The position numbers were made by a program, and so were the translations under genes. Below are positions 27,301 to 34,802 of a DNA stretch of 64,000 nucleotides, piece by piece; within the stretch, counting starts at the first letter, position 1; every line of letters starts with the position of its first letter. The DNA is from JAFGBI01 sp964454025 (lineage in GTDB: Bacteria > Myxococcota_A > Polyangia > Polyangiales > Polyangiaceae): assembly GCA_964454025.1 (NCBI GenBank), contig CAYVRP010000014.1, positions 1 to 64,000 of the forward strand, read 5' to 3'. The notes beneath the pieces are model-generated. The model saw nothing but the letters and a program-made list of their open reading frames with translations, made no database searches and was not told the origin of the DNA.

Positions 27301-28738
27301 CTACCTCGAGGCGGCGACCACCGCGCGCGCGAGCTACCAGACCGCCCTCGCCGCGCGCTACCTGCGGCGCGCCCTGCGGATGCTCCCCGCCGCGGACCCC
27401 CGGCGGATGGAGGTGCACGAGGCCCTGGAGGGGATCGCCCGGGTGCAGGGCCGCTGGCAGGAGCGGCGGCGCCCCCTCGTCGCGCTGCGGCGGATGGCCC
27501 GCCAGAGCAAGAAGCCCTGGTGGGTGGCCCGCGCCCTGCTCCGCACCGCGCGCCTCGAGCAGGATCAGGGCTACCTCGCGCGGGGCCTCGCCTCGACCCA
27601 GCTCGCCGAGCGCGTGGCGCGGCAGGCGGGATCACCGGAGGTCGAGGTGCAGGCGCAGAGCCTGATGTCGGAGCTCCTGCGCGACCTCGGGGACATGCAG
27701 GGCGCGCTCGCCGCCTGCGATCGCGCGCTCGAGGCGGCGGCACGCCACGAGGTTCCCGCGCGGCTGCGCGCCGACGTGCTCCGCTCGCGCGGGACCCTGC
27801 TCCGTCGCGTGGGGCGCGTCCACGAGGCGGTGGACGCCCACGCGGAGGCGATCGCGGTGTTCAAGCAGGTCGGGGCGCGGCGCAGCGAGGCGAGCGCGAA
27901 GAACTCCCTCGCCCTGGCGCTGTTCGTGCTGGGCCGCTTCGAGGACGCGATCGCGCTCTCGCTGGAGGCCATCCGCATCGATCTCGCCATCGGCGGGCGC
28001 CTCCAGATCGCCAAGACCCTGAGCACCATCGGGCAGTGCTACGCGCGGCTTGGCGACCCGAAGCGAGGGCTCGCCTACCTGCGCCGGGCCCGCGAGGCGC
28101 ACGAGCGGTACGGCGATCACGACGCGCGCCCGGACACCCTGCTGGCGACGGCCGAGGTGCTCATCGAGCTCGGTGATCTCGCGGCGGCCGACGGCTTCGT
28201 GAACGACGCCGCCGGGCTCATCGCCGTCAGCGGGAGCGCCTACGACTCCGTCCACGAGAAGATCGTCCGCGCGCTCGCGGCGCGGGCGTCGGGCGACGCG
28301 AGCGCGGCGGTGATGCACGCCTTCGACGCGCGGCAGGCCGCCGAGGCGCAAGCCTACGTCGCTTACCACTTCTTCGCGATGGCAATCGAGGCCGCGGCGC
28401 GCTGCGACATCGGTGAGCAGCACACGGGGATCCTGCTCGCGACCACCGCCATCGGCGCCATGGAAACCATCCAGGGCTCGGAGTACGGGCTCGAAACCCG
28501 CGCCATCTGCTGCGAGGCGATGCAGCGGGCGCGCTCCCCCCAGGCCCCCGAGATGCACCGGCGCGCCGCCGCCCATGCCCGGCGCCTGCACGCCGGGATC
28601 CACGACCCGCACTTCGCCGCTCTCTTCCTGGAGCGGCCGGTGGTGCGCTACCTGCTCGGCGGACCGCAACTCGGGGCGCCCGCCGCACCCGTCGAGCCGA
28701 CGGCCGCCGGAGCTCCACCCGCCGGCGACGGGCTCTAG
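24314..28738 (+). CDS. Giant Ser/Thr kinase-like protein: kinase, degenerate cyclase, AAA ATPase, TPR
   Basis: 1474 aa; ATG 24314 follows a good ribosome site (GAGGTGA, 5 nt). Residues about 15-290 form a protein kinase domain: glycine loop GVGGMAEV, catalytic loop HRDVSPQN (about 152), DFG (about 172) and YMSPEQARG. The invariant beta-3 lysine position reads VVTRVLP, with Thr48 where family members usually have Lys. About 375-560 resembles a class III nucleotide cyclase (IRITIHGFDAMV) but lacks the metal-binding Asp. From about 610 comes an ATPase with Walker A (GEMGIGKS) and Walker B (VVIVVDGLSW). About 980-1400 are TPR-like helices. This domain order is common in myxobacterial signalling. 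Its stop overlaps the hemE stop by 4 bp (CTAG). Confidence 0.88.
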   Translation: MSDSPVRPVPARLADFEVVRRLGVGGMAEVFLAKKRGAEGTYKLLVVTRVLPQHGSSRRFRAMFAEEAQLATRLNHPNIVQVYEFQDYGEEGQLLSMEYVEGPDLRRLARAAQAKSMRLPPYVAAYIIGEVAKGLHYAHERRDEGGAPLEIVHRDVSPQNVLLSFDGAVKIADFGIASANLFREEPGTLKGKVGYMSPEQARGERGDRRTDIYSLGVVFHELLTGRPLHGAEEGLALLEAVRAGRVEPPSTYAREVPPELEAITMRALAREVDERFPTARDMASVLTRALFQRQQIVDAHVLEAVIAQLVDRESIAGVGVPAGPGPAAAPAKSRPPSPVRGDDGSGSGSWRAEASGAGRGPARVSSSRGGREVRHVAVIRITIHGFDAMVPVLGPSIAEQLAESLRGVLDEVAFKRGAKWSWEGADEEILSLPTCARAIVGLLENPAHAAIEAARLAVDVHDAVQGACDDLPVKLKASVGRVRGIASGVRDRAGHLIDHQLQEPAGYLAERLGKAAPPGSTWAAGALYRLVRRDFVWTEAAALDVDDPVQRRLPRSIRVHVLVRPLTREERARAAEQAKGDLVGRDAELADLHAAYHQVASAAERVQIGCRVIFGEMGIGKSALVAAFLGELPSEAVVVHAECSPAQTELPYAAVGAWVRALTGAHPELANDEVTRAIAVALGELAPGRHGESIVARLAEVATGRVPAAADETDVAHNRRLITSGVRRILARAAAERPVVIVVDGLSWCDRPSLELTAELVRWRDPLRVLVLLMTRPDDRVAPDGEGMVRVELKGLSAENQIRLLENRLGASNVSQVCADLLPRAAGNPFFLIEMVDSLLERGALELGELPDGTQQLIRHERGEAAEALPSTLEALIADRLAELPGPERAVLDWLAIAGGPVAERDLVALAGATAEEAIVRLCARGLCDVRNELVEVRHPLTRDVAYLGLDKPTRGQMHRRFGLQLAGSPLARGLSAAIVARHLARGGARTEAAEHYLEAATTARASYQTALAARYLRRALRMLPAADPRRMEVHEALEGIARVQGRWQERRRPLVALRRMARQSKKPWWVARALLRTARLEQDQGYLARGLASTQLAERVARQAGSPEVEVQAQSLMSELLRDLGDMQGALAACDRALEAAARHEVPARLRADVLRSRGTLLRRVGRVHEAVDAHAEAIAVFKQVGARRSEASAKNSLALALFVLGRFEDAIALSLEAIRIDLAIGGRLQIAKTLSTIGQCYARLGDPKRGLAYLRRAREAHERYGDHDARPDTLLATAEVLIELGDLAAADGFVNDAAGLIAVSGSAYDSVHEKIVRALAARASGDASAAVMHAFDARQAAEAQAYVAYHFFAMAIEAAARCDIGEQHTGILLATTAIGAMETIQGSEYGLETRAICCEAMQRARSPQAPEMHRRAAAHARRLHAGIHDPHFAALFLERPVVRYLLGGPQLGAPAAPVEPTAAGAPPAGDGL

Positions 28739-29766
28739 CGGCGGGCCGAACGCTCGTGGACGTGGTCGGTGACGCGCCGCACCACGTCGGGGTCGGTTTC
28801 GGGGCGGAGCCCGGGGCCGACATTGAAGACGTGTCCTGGCGCCGCGCCGGCGCGGGCGAGGACGTCGTCCACGCGCGCGCGCCAGACCGGCTCGGGAGCG
28901 GCGAGCAGGATCGGGTCGAGGTTGCCTTGCACCGCGCCCGCGGGGCCGCGCCGCCGTCGGGCCACGTCGAGCGGCACGCGCCAGTCGATCCCGATGACCG
29001 TCCCGCCCGCGTCGCGCAGCAGCTCCAGGAGGGTCGCGGTGCCGGTGCCGAAGTGGATCACCGGCACCCCGAGCGAGGCGAGATCTTGCAGCACGGCGCG
29101 GGAGTGCGGCGCCACGTAGGTCGCGTAGTCGTCCGGCGACAGCGCGCCCACCCAGGAGTCGAAGAGCTGCACCGCCTGCGCCCCCGCGGCGACCTGCGCG
29201 CGCAGGTAGCGCCGGACCACCTCGCCGAGCTTGCCGAGCAGCCGCGCGAAGAGCGCCGGTTCGCGGTACATGAGCCGCTTGGTGAAGTAGTAGCTCGAGC
29301 TCTTCCCGCCCTCCACGAGGTAGCTCGCCAGGGTGAACGGCGCCCCGGCGAAGCCGATCAGGGGGGTCTTGCCGTCGAGCTCGCGTCGCAGCTGCCGGAC
29401 CGCTGCGAGGACGTGACCCAGGGACTCCTCCGGATCGATGAGGCGGAGCTGGTCGATGGCGGCCGCGTCGCGGAGCGGCCGCTCGAAGACCGGACCCTCG
29501 CCAGCGCCGAACGCGAAGGGCGCCCCCATGGGGGCGAGCGGCAGCAGGATGTCGGCGAAGAGGATGGCCGCGTCCACCGCGAAGGCCCGCACGGGCTGGA
29601 GCGTGACCTCGGTGGCGAGGTCGGGTTCGGCGCAGAGCTCGAGCAGCGAGTACCGCGCGCGGCGCGCGCGGTACTCGGCCATGTAGCGGCCCGCTTGCCG
29701 GAGGAACCAGACCGGGGTGGCGTCGCAGGGTTCACGGCGGCAGGCGCGGAGGAAGCGATCCCACAC
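28735..29766 (-). CDS. hemE: Uroporphyrinogen decarboxylase HemE
   Basis: 343 aa. HemE removes four carboxyl groups from uroporphyrinogen III to give coproporphyrinogen III in heme synthesis. Clear motifs are TPVWFLRQAGRYMAEYR near the N-terminus (substrate-binding Arg residues), FADILLPL with the essential Asp, GFAGAPFTLASYLVEGG, QLFDSWVGALS and FGTGTATLL. GTG 29766 is chosen, with GAGGA 8 nt upstream. It ends the likely operon membrane protein - ccmE - hemE, 45 bp after ccmE, which groups heme making with heme delivery to cytochromes. Its stop codon shares the CTAG palindrome with the convergent kinase gene. Confidence 0.96.
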   Translation of the reverse strand: MWDRFLRACRREPCDATPVWFLRQAGRYMAEYRARRARYSLLELCAEPDLATEVTLQPVRAFAVDAAILFADILLPLAPMGAPFAFGAGEGPVFERPLRDAAAIDQLRLIDPEESLGHVLAAVRQLRRELDGKTPLIGFAGAPFTLASYLVEGGKSSSYYFTKRLMYREPALFARLLGKLGEVVRRYLRAQVAAGAQAVQLFDSWVGALSPDDYATYVAPHSRAVLQDLASLGVPVIHFGTGTATLLELLRDAGGTVIGIDWRVPLDVARRRRGPAGAVQGNLDPILLAAPEPVWRARVDDVLARAGAAPGHVFNVGPGLRPETDPDVVRRVTDHVHERSARR

Positions 29767-29811
29767 TGTCCAGTCCTCGGAGCGTTGGTGTGGCCGGGCG
29801 CGGCGCGCGGG

Positions 29812-30420
29812 CTAATCGAGCCGACTCGGCAGTTCAGGCGGGGCGGCTCCCGCCGTCGCGCTGGCCGCGGCGCGAGCTCGCTCTTCGTACTTGGAGGGGC
29901 ACTTGGCCATGATCTGGGTCGCGGCGAAGCGACCGTCGGCGGCGAGTTTTCCCTCCGCCGTCACCGTCACGTCCGTGTAGCCGAGCTCACGGAAGGTGTC
30001 CGGAATCGAGCACTGCGGGTAGTCGACCTCGAGGCGTTGGCCGCGGCGCTCCAACGTGAACCGATACTCGCAGGGCTCCGCTCGCCGCACCAGCGTCCCC
30101 TTGACCAGCGAGCCCTCTACGCGGACCGTCCTGCCGACGAGGCGCGCGCGCTCGGTCACCAGCTCGTCCACGCCCTTGGAGTAGACGACGGCCGAGCGCA
30201 GGCTGGTCAGCACCAGCACGAGCAGACCCACGCCCATCACGAGGAGGGAGACGAGCAGGCCCAGGCTTCGGCGCGGCGGGGCGTCTTCCGGCTCGCCCGC
30301 GCGAGCCGGGGACGGTGTCGAGGCGCCGGCCCCCGCCGAGCCGGAGCCGAACGAGCCGAACCCCGAGGTTTCAGGGCCCACGGCGGCTGCGCGAGCGAGC
30401 TCCTCGTCCAAGTCCGGCAT
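29812..30420 (-). CDS. ccmE: Cytochrome c maturation heme chaperone CcmE, Cys (CxxxY) variant
   Basis: 202 aa. CcmE binds heme covalently in the periplasm and passes it to apocytochrome c. A Gly/Ser/Pro-rich N-terminal extension is followed by one membrane helix (LGLLVSLLVMGVGLLVLVLT, about residues 53-72) and a small beta barrel (GRTVRVEGSLVKGTLV, VTVTAEGKL). In most CcmE proteins heme attaches to the His of an HDENY motif. Here that position reads AKCPSKYE, so the ligand His is Cys, the CxxxY form known from some deltaproteobacteria and archaea. ATG 30420 starts it. The other ccm genes are not in the window. Confidence 0.85.
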   Translation of the reverse strand: MPDLDEELARAAAVGPETSGFGSFGSGSAGAGASTPSPARAGEPEDAPPRRSLGLLVSLLVMGVGLLVLVLTSLRSAVVYSKGVDELVTERARLVGRTVRVEGSLVKGTLVRRAEPCEYRFTLERRGQRLEVDYPQCSIPDTFRELGYTDVTVTAEGKLAADGRFAATQIMAKCPSKYEERARAAASATAGAAPPELPSRLD

Positions 30421-30430
30421 CGTCCGAACC

Positions 30431-30946
30431 CTAGTGCTCGTCCCCGAGCGGGTCCACCCGCTGCGGCCGCGCGAGCCCTCGACGGGCGCCGGCAGCTCCC
30501 ACCCCCGCGCCGGCCGCCGCGCTCAGGATCGCGATGGTGAGCAGCACCGGCAGGGTGCTGGCGGCTGCGCCCAGGGTGGGCAGCGCGCCCCCGCCCACGG
30601 CGAGCGCCCAGCCCGCCGTCGCCGACAGCGCGCCGCCCCTGGCGGCTGCGCGCGCGTCGCCGGCCGCGAGCCGTCGGCCGAGGTAGCCGCCGAGGCCATG
30701 AGCCAGCGCGAAGGACGCCGTCAAGCGCCCGACCGCCACCAGCGCGCGCGCCGGCGCCGCCGCTCCCGGCGCTCCGTCGGCCCCGCTCGCGAGGACGAGC
30801 CGAGCCAGGGCCAGGGTGGCGCCCGCGAGCGGGAGCCACCCCACCAGAGAGAGCGTGGCCACCCACACCGCCGGGGTAGCGCGCCCGCGCTCGCCAGTCG
30901 GGCAGGGCTGGTCGTCGAGGACCGGCAGGCGGCGTCTCGCGGTCAC
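30431..30946 (-). CDS. Polytopic membrane protein, unknown, upstream of ccmE
   Basis: About 171 aa with four hydrophobic segments (VWVATLSLVGWLPLAGATLA, ALVAVGRLTASFALAHGLGG, ALSATAGWALAVGGGAL, LPVLLTIAILSAAAGAGVG). GTG 30946 has GGAG about 12 nt upstream; GTG 31000 is an alternative start. The stop lies 10 bp before ccmE, so it is probably co-transcribed with ccmE and hemE and may have a role in cytochrome or heme handling. This is inference from position. No family is recognised. Confidence 0.6.
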   Translation of the reverse strand: MTARRRLPVLDDQPCPTGERGRATPAVWVATLSLVGWLPLAGATLALARLVLASGADGAPGAAAPARALVAVGRLTASFALAHGLGGYLGRRLAAGDARAAARGGALSATAGWALAVGGGALPTLGAAASTLPVLLTIAILSAAAGAGVGAAGARRGLARPQRVDPLGDEH

Positions 30947-31005
30947 GGTGCGCGCGCTCCGATCCGGATCGGGGCACGGCCGGCGTTCTCGCGCAACCAC
31001 GACCG

Positions 31006-31743
31006 GTGGTGGGACGACCCCTCTCCGTGCGCTGGCCCGTACCTGCTCGCGCCGCGGGACGCGCGGTCGCGCTACTCGCGCTCCTCGGGGCTCCGCGAGC
31101 GGCGGCGCAGGCGCTGCCTTACGAGCCGTGGCAGGGCGCTCGGCATCCGCCGCCGCCGCCCCTCGCCGCGCCCGCCGCGCGCGATCCGGGTCCCGCGCCG
31201 CGCGAATGGGCGCGGCGCCCAGGTGAGATCGGGCTCCGCACGCTCGTCGAGGGGTGGTTCAGCGGCGCCATGCCGGACGTCATCGGTGCACCCCTGCCGC
31301 CGAGTGGTGCGCTCGAGCTGGTGGGGCTGGCGCGGGTGCGCCCCCGGGGAGGGATCGGCCTGGCGGTCGCGGCGGCCTGGTCGGGGCCGTCCCAGGGCGT
31401 TCCGGCGCGGTGGGGCGAGCGGATCTCGCTCGTGCTGCGCACCGCGGGGCAAGAGGACGGTGCGTTCGACCCCTACGTCGAGCTGCTGGCCGGGGCGATC
31501 CGGATGGACTCGGCGCCCGGTTCGCGCTCTGCGGCACGCTGGGGCACGGAAACCCGGGCCGGCGGCGGCGTCGGCTGGTACGTTGGCCGGTCCCTGCGGC
31601 TCGGCGTCGGGCTCGCGCTCGGCACTGCGCTGCTCCCCAGGCGCGACGTCGCGGCGCCGGACGCCAGCACCCGCTCGTGGCGGCTCATCCCGTCGCTGGC
31701 GGCCGGCTTCGAAACCACCGTCTGCTTCGGGCCGGCACACTGA
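31006..31743 (+). CDS. Exported protein with beta-barrel-like C-terminal part
   Basis: 245 aa. GTG 31006 (or GTG 31027) opens a signal peptide (AVALLALLGAPRAAAQA). A Pro-rich linker follows, then about 160 residues of alternating strand-like segments (GGIGLAVAAAW, ISLVLRTAG, FDPYVELLAGAI, GGGVGWYVGRSLRLGVGLAL) ending in FETTVCF. This looks like a small outer-membrane barrel, but no family is recognised. It is divergent from the membrane protein gene upstream of ccmE. Confidence 0.55.
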   Translation: MVGRPLSVRWPVPARAAGRAVALLALLGAPRAAAQALPYEPWQGARHPPPPPLAAPAARDPGPAPREWARRPGEIGLRTLVEGWFSGAMPDVIGAPLPPSGALELVGLARVRPRGGIGLAVAAAWSGPSQGVPARWGERISLVLRTAGQEDGAFDPYVELLAGAIRMDSAPGSRSAARWGTETRAGGGVGWYVGRSLRLGVGLALGTALLPRRDVAAPDASTRSWRLIPSLAAGFETTVCFGPAH

Positions 31744-31806
31744 CACCGGGCGGCGCCGACGTCGGCGCTGCCGGGGCGGCGTGCGCGGCGGTAGAGTCGG
31801 GGACCG

Positions 31807-33126
31807 ATGCCCGACCTCGACGTCCTGGAACTCGATCGGACCCTGCGTCGCGCCGAGGAGGCGTGGCGAGGCTGGCGGCGGGCACTGAGCGTGGGCGACG
31901 CCGTCGACGAGGACCCGTTCGTCTTCGTTCGCCCCGCGCTGGGCAAGACGAAGCTCGAGGTCGTGCGCGGGCTCCCGGCCGGCGATCCGCTGCGCGCGCC
32001 GCTCGAGCGCTGGATCGTCCGGCTCGCGGAGCAGCGCATCGATCGCGAGGCGATCGCGCTCGGCGTGCGCCGTCGTCGGATCGAAGGCCACCCCCTGGAC
32101 GTCCCCGTGCGCGGTGTCTGCACGCTCTCCGGGATGCTCGCGCAGGCGCTCGCCGCCGCCCCTGCGCGGGCTGCCTGGCTCGACGCTCTCCAATCACGCT
32201 CCCAGGGCGCCGCGCACGTCGAGGCCACGCTCTGGGAGCGCCGGCAGGAGCTCGCGTTCCGGCTGGGGCTCGCGCGCGCCGACGCGCACGAGATCGCCGC
32301 GCCCGCTGCCCAGGCGGTGCTTCCGGGCCTCCTCGGCGCCACCGACGACCTCGTCGCCGAGCTGGGGGTCGCGGACCTGCCGGGCTGGTTGGGGGTGGCG
32401 CTGGGAGAGGGCGCCCGCGAGGGCTGGCCCGGGAGGTTGAACACCGCCGCCCTGGCGGCCCTGCTTCGCGACACCCCGTGGGTCGATCGCGTGGTGCTCG
32501 ACCTGCCGCCGCTGCCCGCTCCCTACGCGCCCGCCAGCTTCGCCCGTGCCCTGGTCATGATCGGCGGCGCGTTCGCCCGGGCACTGGCCCCCGCTGCCCA
32601 GCCGTTCGTGATTGCCCGCGATCCGTACGCGCTGCCGGAGCACCTCCACGGCGCTCTGCTCCTGCCCGTCCTGCTCGCGCCGCGCTGGCTGCGCCGGCGG
32701 CTCGACGTGGGGCGTGCGCACCTCGCCGAGCACCGGCGGGCGCTCGCCGCGATGCTCCTCGGTCACGCGCGTGCCCTCGCCCTCGCGCTGGAGCTGCGCT
32801 CCGCCGCGCTCCAGGGTCGCCAGGCCCTCTTCGAGGGCATGGAAGCGCTCGCGGTGCGCCATCTCGGCTTCCCGCTCGGTCCGTCCAGCGCTGGGGTGCT
32901 CTTCCGTCCACGCGCGGACGGCGCCTCCCGTCTCGCCGGGCTGCTGCTGGCCCTCGGCTGGCAACGGGCGCTCGTCGAGCGGCACGACGAGGACTGGTTC
33001 TGGAACCCGCGCGCCGCCGAGGAGATCCGCGCCGCCGCCAGCGCGCCGCCGGCGGAAACGGTGGATCCGGTCGCCCTCGACGCGGGCGTCGCGGCGCTCC
33101 GGGATCTCGTCGCCGCCGCGCTATAG
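31807..33126 (+). CDS. Hypothetical 439-aa cytoplasmic protein
   Basis: ATG 31807, 63 bp after the previous gene on the same strand, so co-transcription is likely. The protein has no signal peptide and no membrane helix. It is mostly alpha-helical with Ala/Leu/Arg-rich segments (WERRQELAFRLGLARADAHE, LGHARALALALELRSAALQG) and ends near LGWQRALVERHDEDWFWNPR. Parts remind me of the helical scaffold of M3 oligopeptidases, but there is no HExxH zinc motif, so an active peptidase is unlikely. I do not recognise the family. Confidence 0.65.
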   Translation: MPDLDVLELDRTLRRAEEAWRGWRRALSVGDAVDEDPFVFVRPALGKTKLEVVRGLPAGDPLRAPLERWIVRLAEQRIDREAIALGVRRRRIEGHPLDVPVRGVCTLSGMLAQALAAAPARAAWLDALQSRSQGAAHVEATLWERRQELAFRLGLARADAHEIAAPAAQAVLPGLLGATDDLVAELGVADLPGWLGVALGEGAREGWPGRLNTAALAALLRDTPWVDRVVLDLPPLPAPYAPASFARALVMIGGAFARALAPAAQPFVIARDPYALPEHLHGALLLPVLLAPRWLRRRLDVGRAHLAEHRRALAAMLLGHARALALALELRSAALQGRQALFEGMEALAVRHLGFPLGPSSAGVLFRPRADGASRLAGLLLALGWQRALVERHDEDWFWNPRAAEEIRAAASAPPAETVDPVALDAGVAALRDLVAAAL

Positions 33127-33201
33127 TTCGCCATCGCGGGGGCGGGGAGCGCGCCCCGACGCCCTCTCCTTCCTGGGCCGCCGGTGCGCGCGCCCGCGCA
33201 C

Positions 33202-34188
33202 TCAGAACCCGTCGGCGGGCGTGGCCGCGGGCACGGCCGACTCGAGGTGGTACTCGAAGCCGAGGAAGATCGCCGTCACCGGATCTCCCGCCACCACCTG
33301 CCGGACTGCCAGGCCGGTCGAGAAGGCGCGCTCGAGGTAGCCGAACCCGGCGCACGCGGCGTGGCTCTCGGCGCCCTGGTCGAAGCGGTAGCCGAGCCGC
33401 AGCGGGAAGTGATCACCGACCAGAACCTCGAAGCCGCCCATGGCCCGCAAGGTGTTGCGATCCCAGGTGCGAAAGTCGCCGACGACGTCCGCCTCGACGG
33501 TGAAGTCGTCGGTGCCGTAGCCGACGCCGCCGCCCGCCGTGAGCGGCAGGAACGCGTGGTCGGCGTTGGCGAGGTTGCGCCCGACGGCCGCCAGGGCGAG
33601 CCCCTTTGCCGGGCGCAAGGTCGCGCCCACGTCGAAGCTGAACTCGCGGACGATCTGCCGATCACCAAGCCCCGCCGACGCCGCGCTCGACCCGAGCGGG
33701 CCGGCGCCCTCCTCCTTCAACCCGAGGTAGCGCCCCGCCGCGCCGAGCAGGAACCGCTCCGAAACCGGGAAGGCGAGGGCCAGGCGGACGTCCGCCCCGG
33801 AACGCTCGAGCGAACCCGGCGACTGCACGAAATAGTGCGCGCCGAGGCCTCCAGCGATCCGGCTGGTGACCGAGTCGACGACGCCGCCGCCGTAGGCCGC
33901 TCGCTTCGCAACCGGCCAGAATTGCGCGGCGCCCCCCAGGTGGTACACGCGCGTGGCAGCGACGTTAGCCGGGTTCGCGTACAGGGCGTCGAGCGAGTTG
34001 GCGAACGCGGTGACGGCGCCGCCGAGCGCGGCCCCGCGCGGCTGCGTGAACTCGCCGTAGTCGTAGCCGACCTCGAGGGGTGGCTCGGCGTTCGCCGCTC
34101 TCGACCCGACCGTCGCCGCCAGCGCGGCGAGCACGCTCGCGACGCGCACGGAGAGCAGGCGACCGAAGCGGCGCGCGTTGAAGGTCAT
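33202..34188 (-). CDS. Outer-membrane beta-barrel protein (PorV/FadL-like pattern)
   Basis: 328 aa with a cleavable signal (ending SRAANA, then EPPLEVGYDYG). The start of the mature part, RGAALGGAVTAFANSLDALYANPAN, is typical of outer-membrane proteins of the FadL/PorV/UPF0164 type, where an N-terminal 'ALGG....D..A...NPA' segment precedes the barrel. The rest is strand-rich (FSFDVGATLRPAKGLALAAV, VEADVVGDFRTWD, IFLGFEYHLES). ATG 34188 starts it. It probably forms a pore or docking protein; no substrate can be given. It is divergent from dnaA across the presumed origin region. Confidence 0.7.
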   Translation of the reverse strand: MTFNARRFGRLLSVRVASVLAALAATVGSRAANAEPPLEVGYDYGEFTQPRGAALGGAVTAFANSLDALYANPANVAATRVYHLGGAAQFWPVAKRAAYGGGVVDSVTSRIAGGLGAHYFVQSPGSLERSGADVRLALAFPVSERFLLGAAGRYLGLKEEGAGPLGSSAASAGLGDRQIVREFSFDVGATLRPAKGLALAAVGRNLANADHAFLPLTAGGGVGYGTDDFTVEADVVGDFRTWDRNTLRAMGGFEVLVGDHFPLRLGYRFDQGAESHAACAGFGYLERAFSTGLAVRQVVAGDPVTAIFLGFEYHLESAVPAATPADGF

Positions 34189-34802
34189 CGGCGGTCACGC
34201 CCCGCCTACCCGCTGCCGGAGTGACCGGCCAAGAATTTGGCGAACCGCCAGGATCCGCGCCGGGGCGGCGCACCGCCTCGCCGTGTGCAAACCGCGCGGC
34301 GGCGCGCTTGCACGTCCCGCGCCTGCGGCAACCAGGAAAAGATGAAGGCGCCTCTTGATCTCGCGAAAGTTCGTCCTCGCTGCTGCGCGCGTCGCGAGGC
34401 GAGCTGCGGGTTGCGAGATTCCTGCGACGAAATCGGGGGCGGTGCGCCGCGAGCGACGTGGTCGCGCAACACGCGGCGTGCGCGCGCCGCGATCGCACCC
34501 GGGGATCCCGCGCTTTTTCGCGCGTTTCGGCGGAGACGCGATTTCGCGTATTGATGTCCCGAACGAGGCGGTGCTAGCTGGTCGCTCCTTCGAGCAGGGC
34601 TGCGCGTGGGATCGAGATGCCCCGCCCGCCCACTGGTGTAGGGGTACGAGCCCCACGCCGCCAAGGTGGATGGACTGAGACGACGCCGGCTGGCCGGCGA
34701 AGCGAGCGGTGTGGGACCTTCCAGCGGACCGGACGAAGGAGCTGGTTCGACGCAAGGTATTTGCCTCTCCACATCCTGTGGAGAACCTGGGGGAGTCACT
34801 CG
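34189..34802. other. oriC: Candidate chromosomal replication origin (oriC) upstream of dnaA
   Basis: A 614-bp gene-free stretch between the divergent outer-membrane gene and dnaA. DnaA-box-like 9-mers occur at 34765-34773 (CTCTCCACA), 34777-34785 (reverse TTCTCCACA, 8 of 9 to TTATCCACA) and 34284-34292 (reverse GTTTGCACA). The 34510-34560 part (CGCTTTTTCGCGCG, GCGATTTCGCGTATTGATG) is AT-richer and could be the unwinding site. An origin next to dnaA is common in bacteria. Without strand-skew data this remains a candidate. Confidence 0.5.
34765..34785. promoter_or_regulatory. Inverted pair of DnaA-box-like sites
   Basis: CTCCACA (34767-34773), TCC, TGTGGAG (34777-34783) form a perfect 7-bp inverted repeat made of two facing DnaA-box cores (TCCACA), about 20 bp before the dnaA start. 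They may serve dnaA autoregulation as well as origin function. Confidence 0.55.

Noticed and set aside
34600..34680. Possible tRNA-like clover (GGTGTAGGGGTACGAGCCCCACGC)
   Set aside because: No TpsiC loop, acceptor stem or CCA end could be formed.
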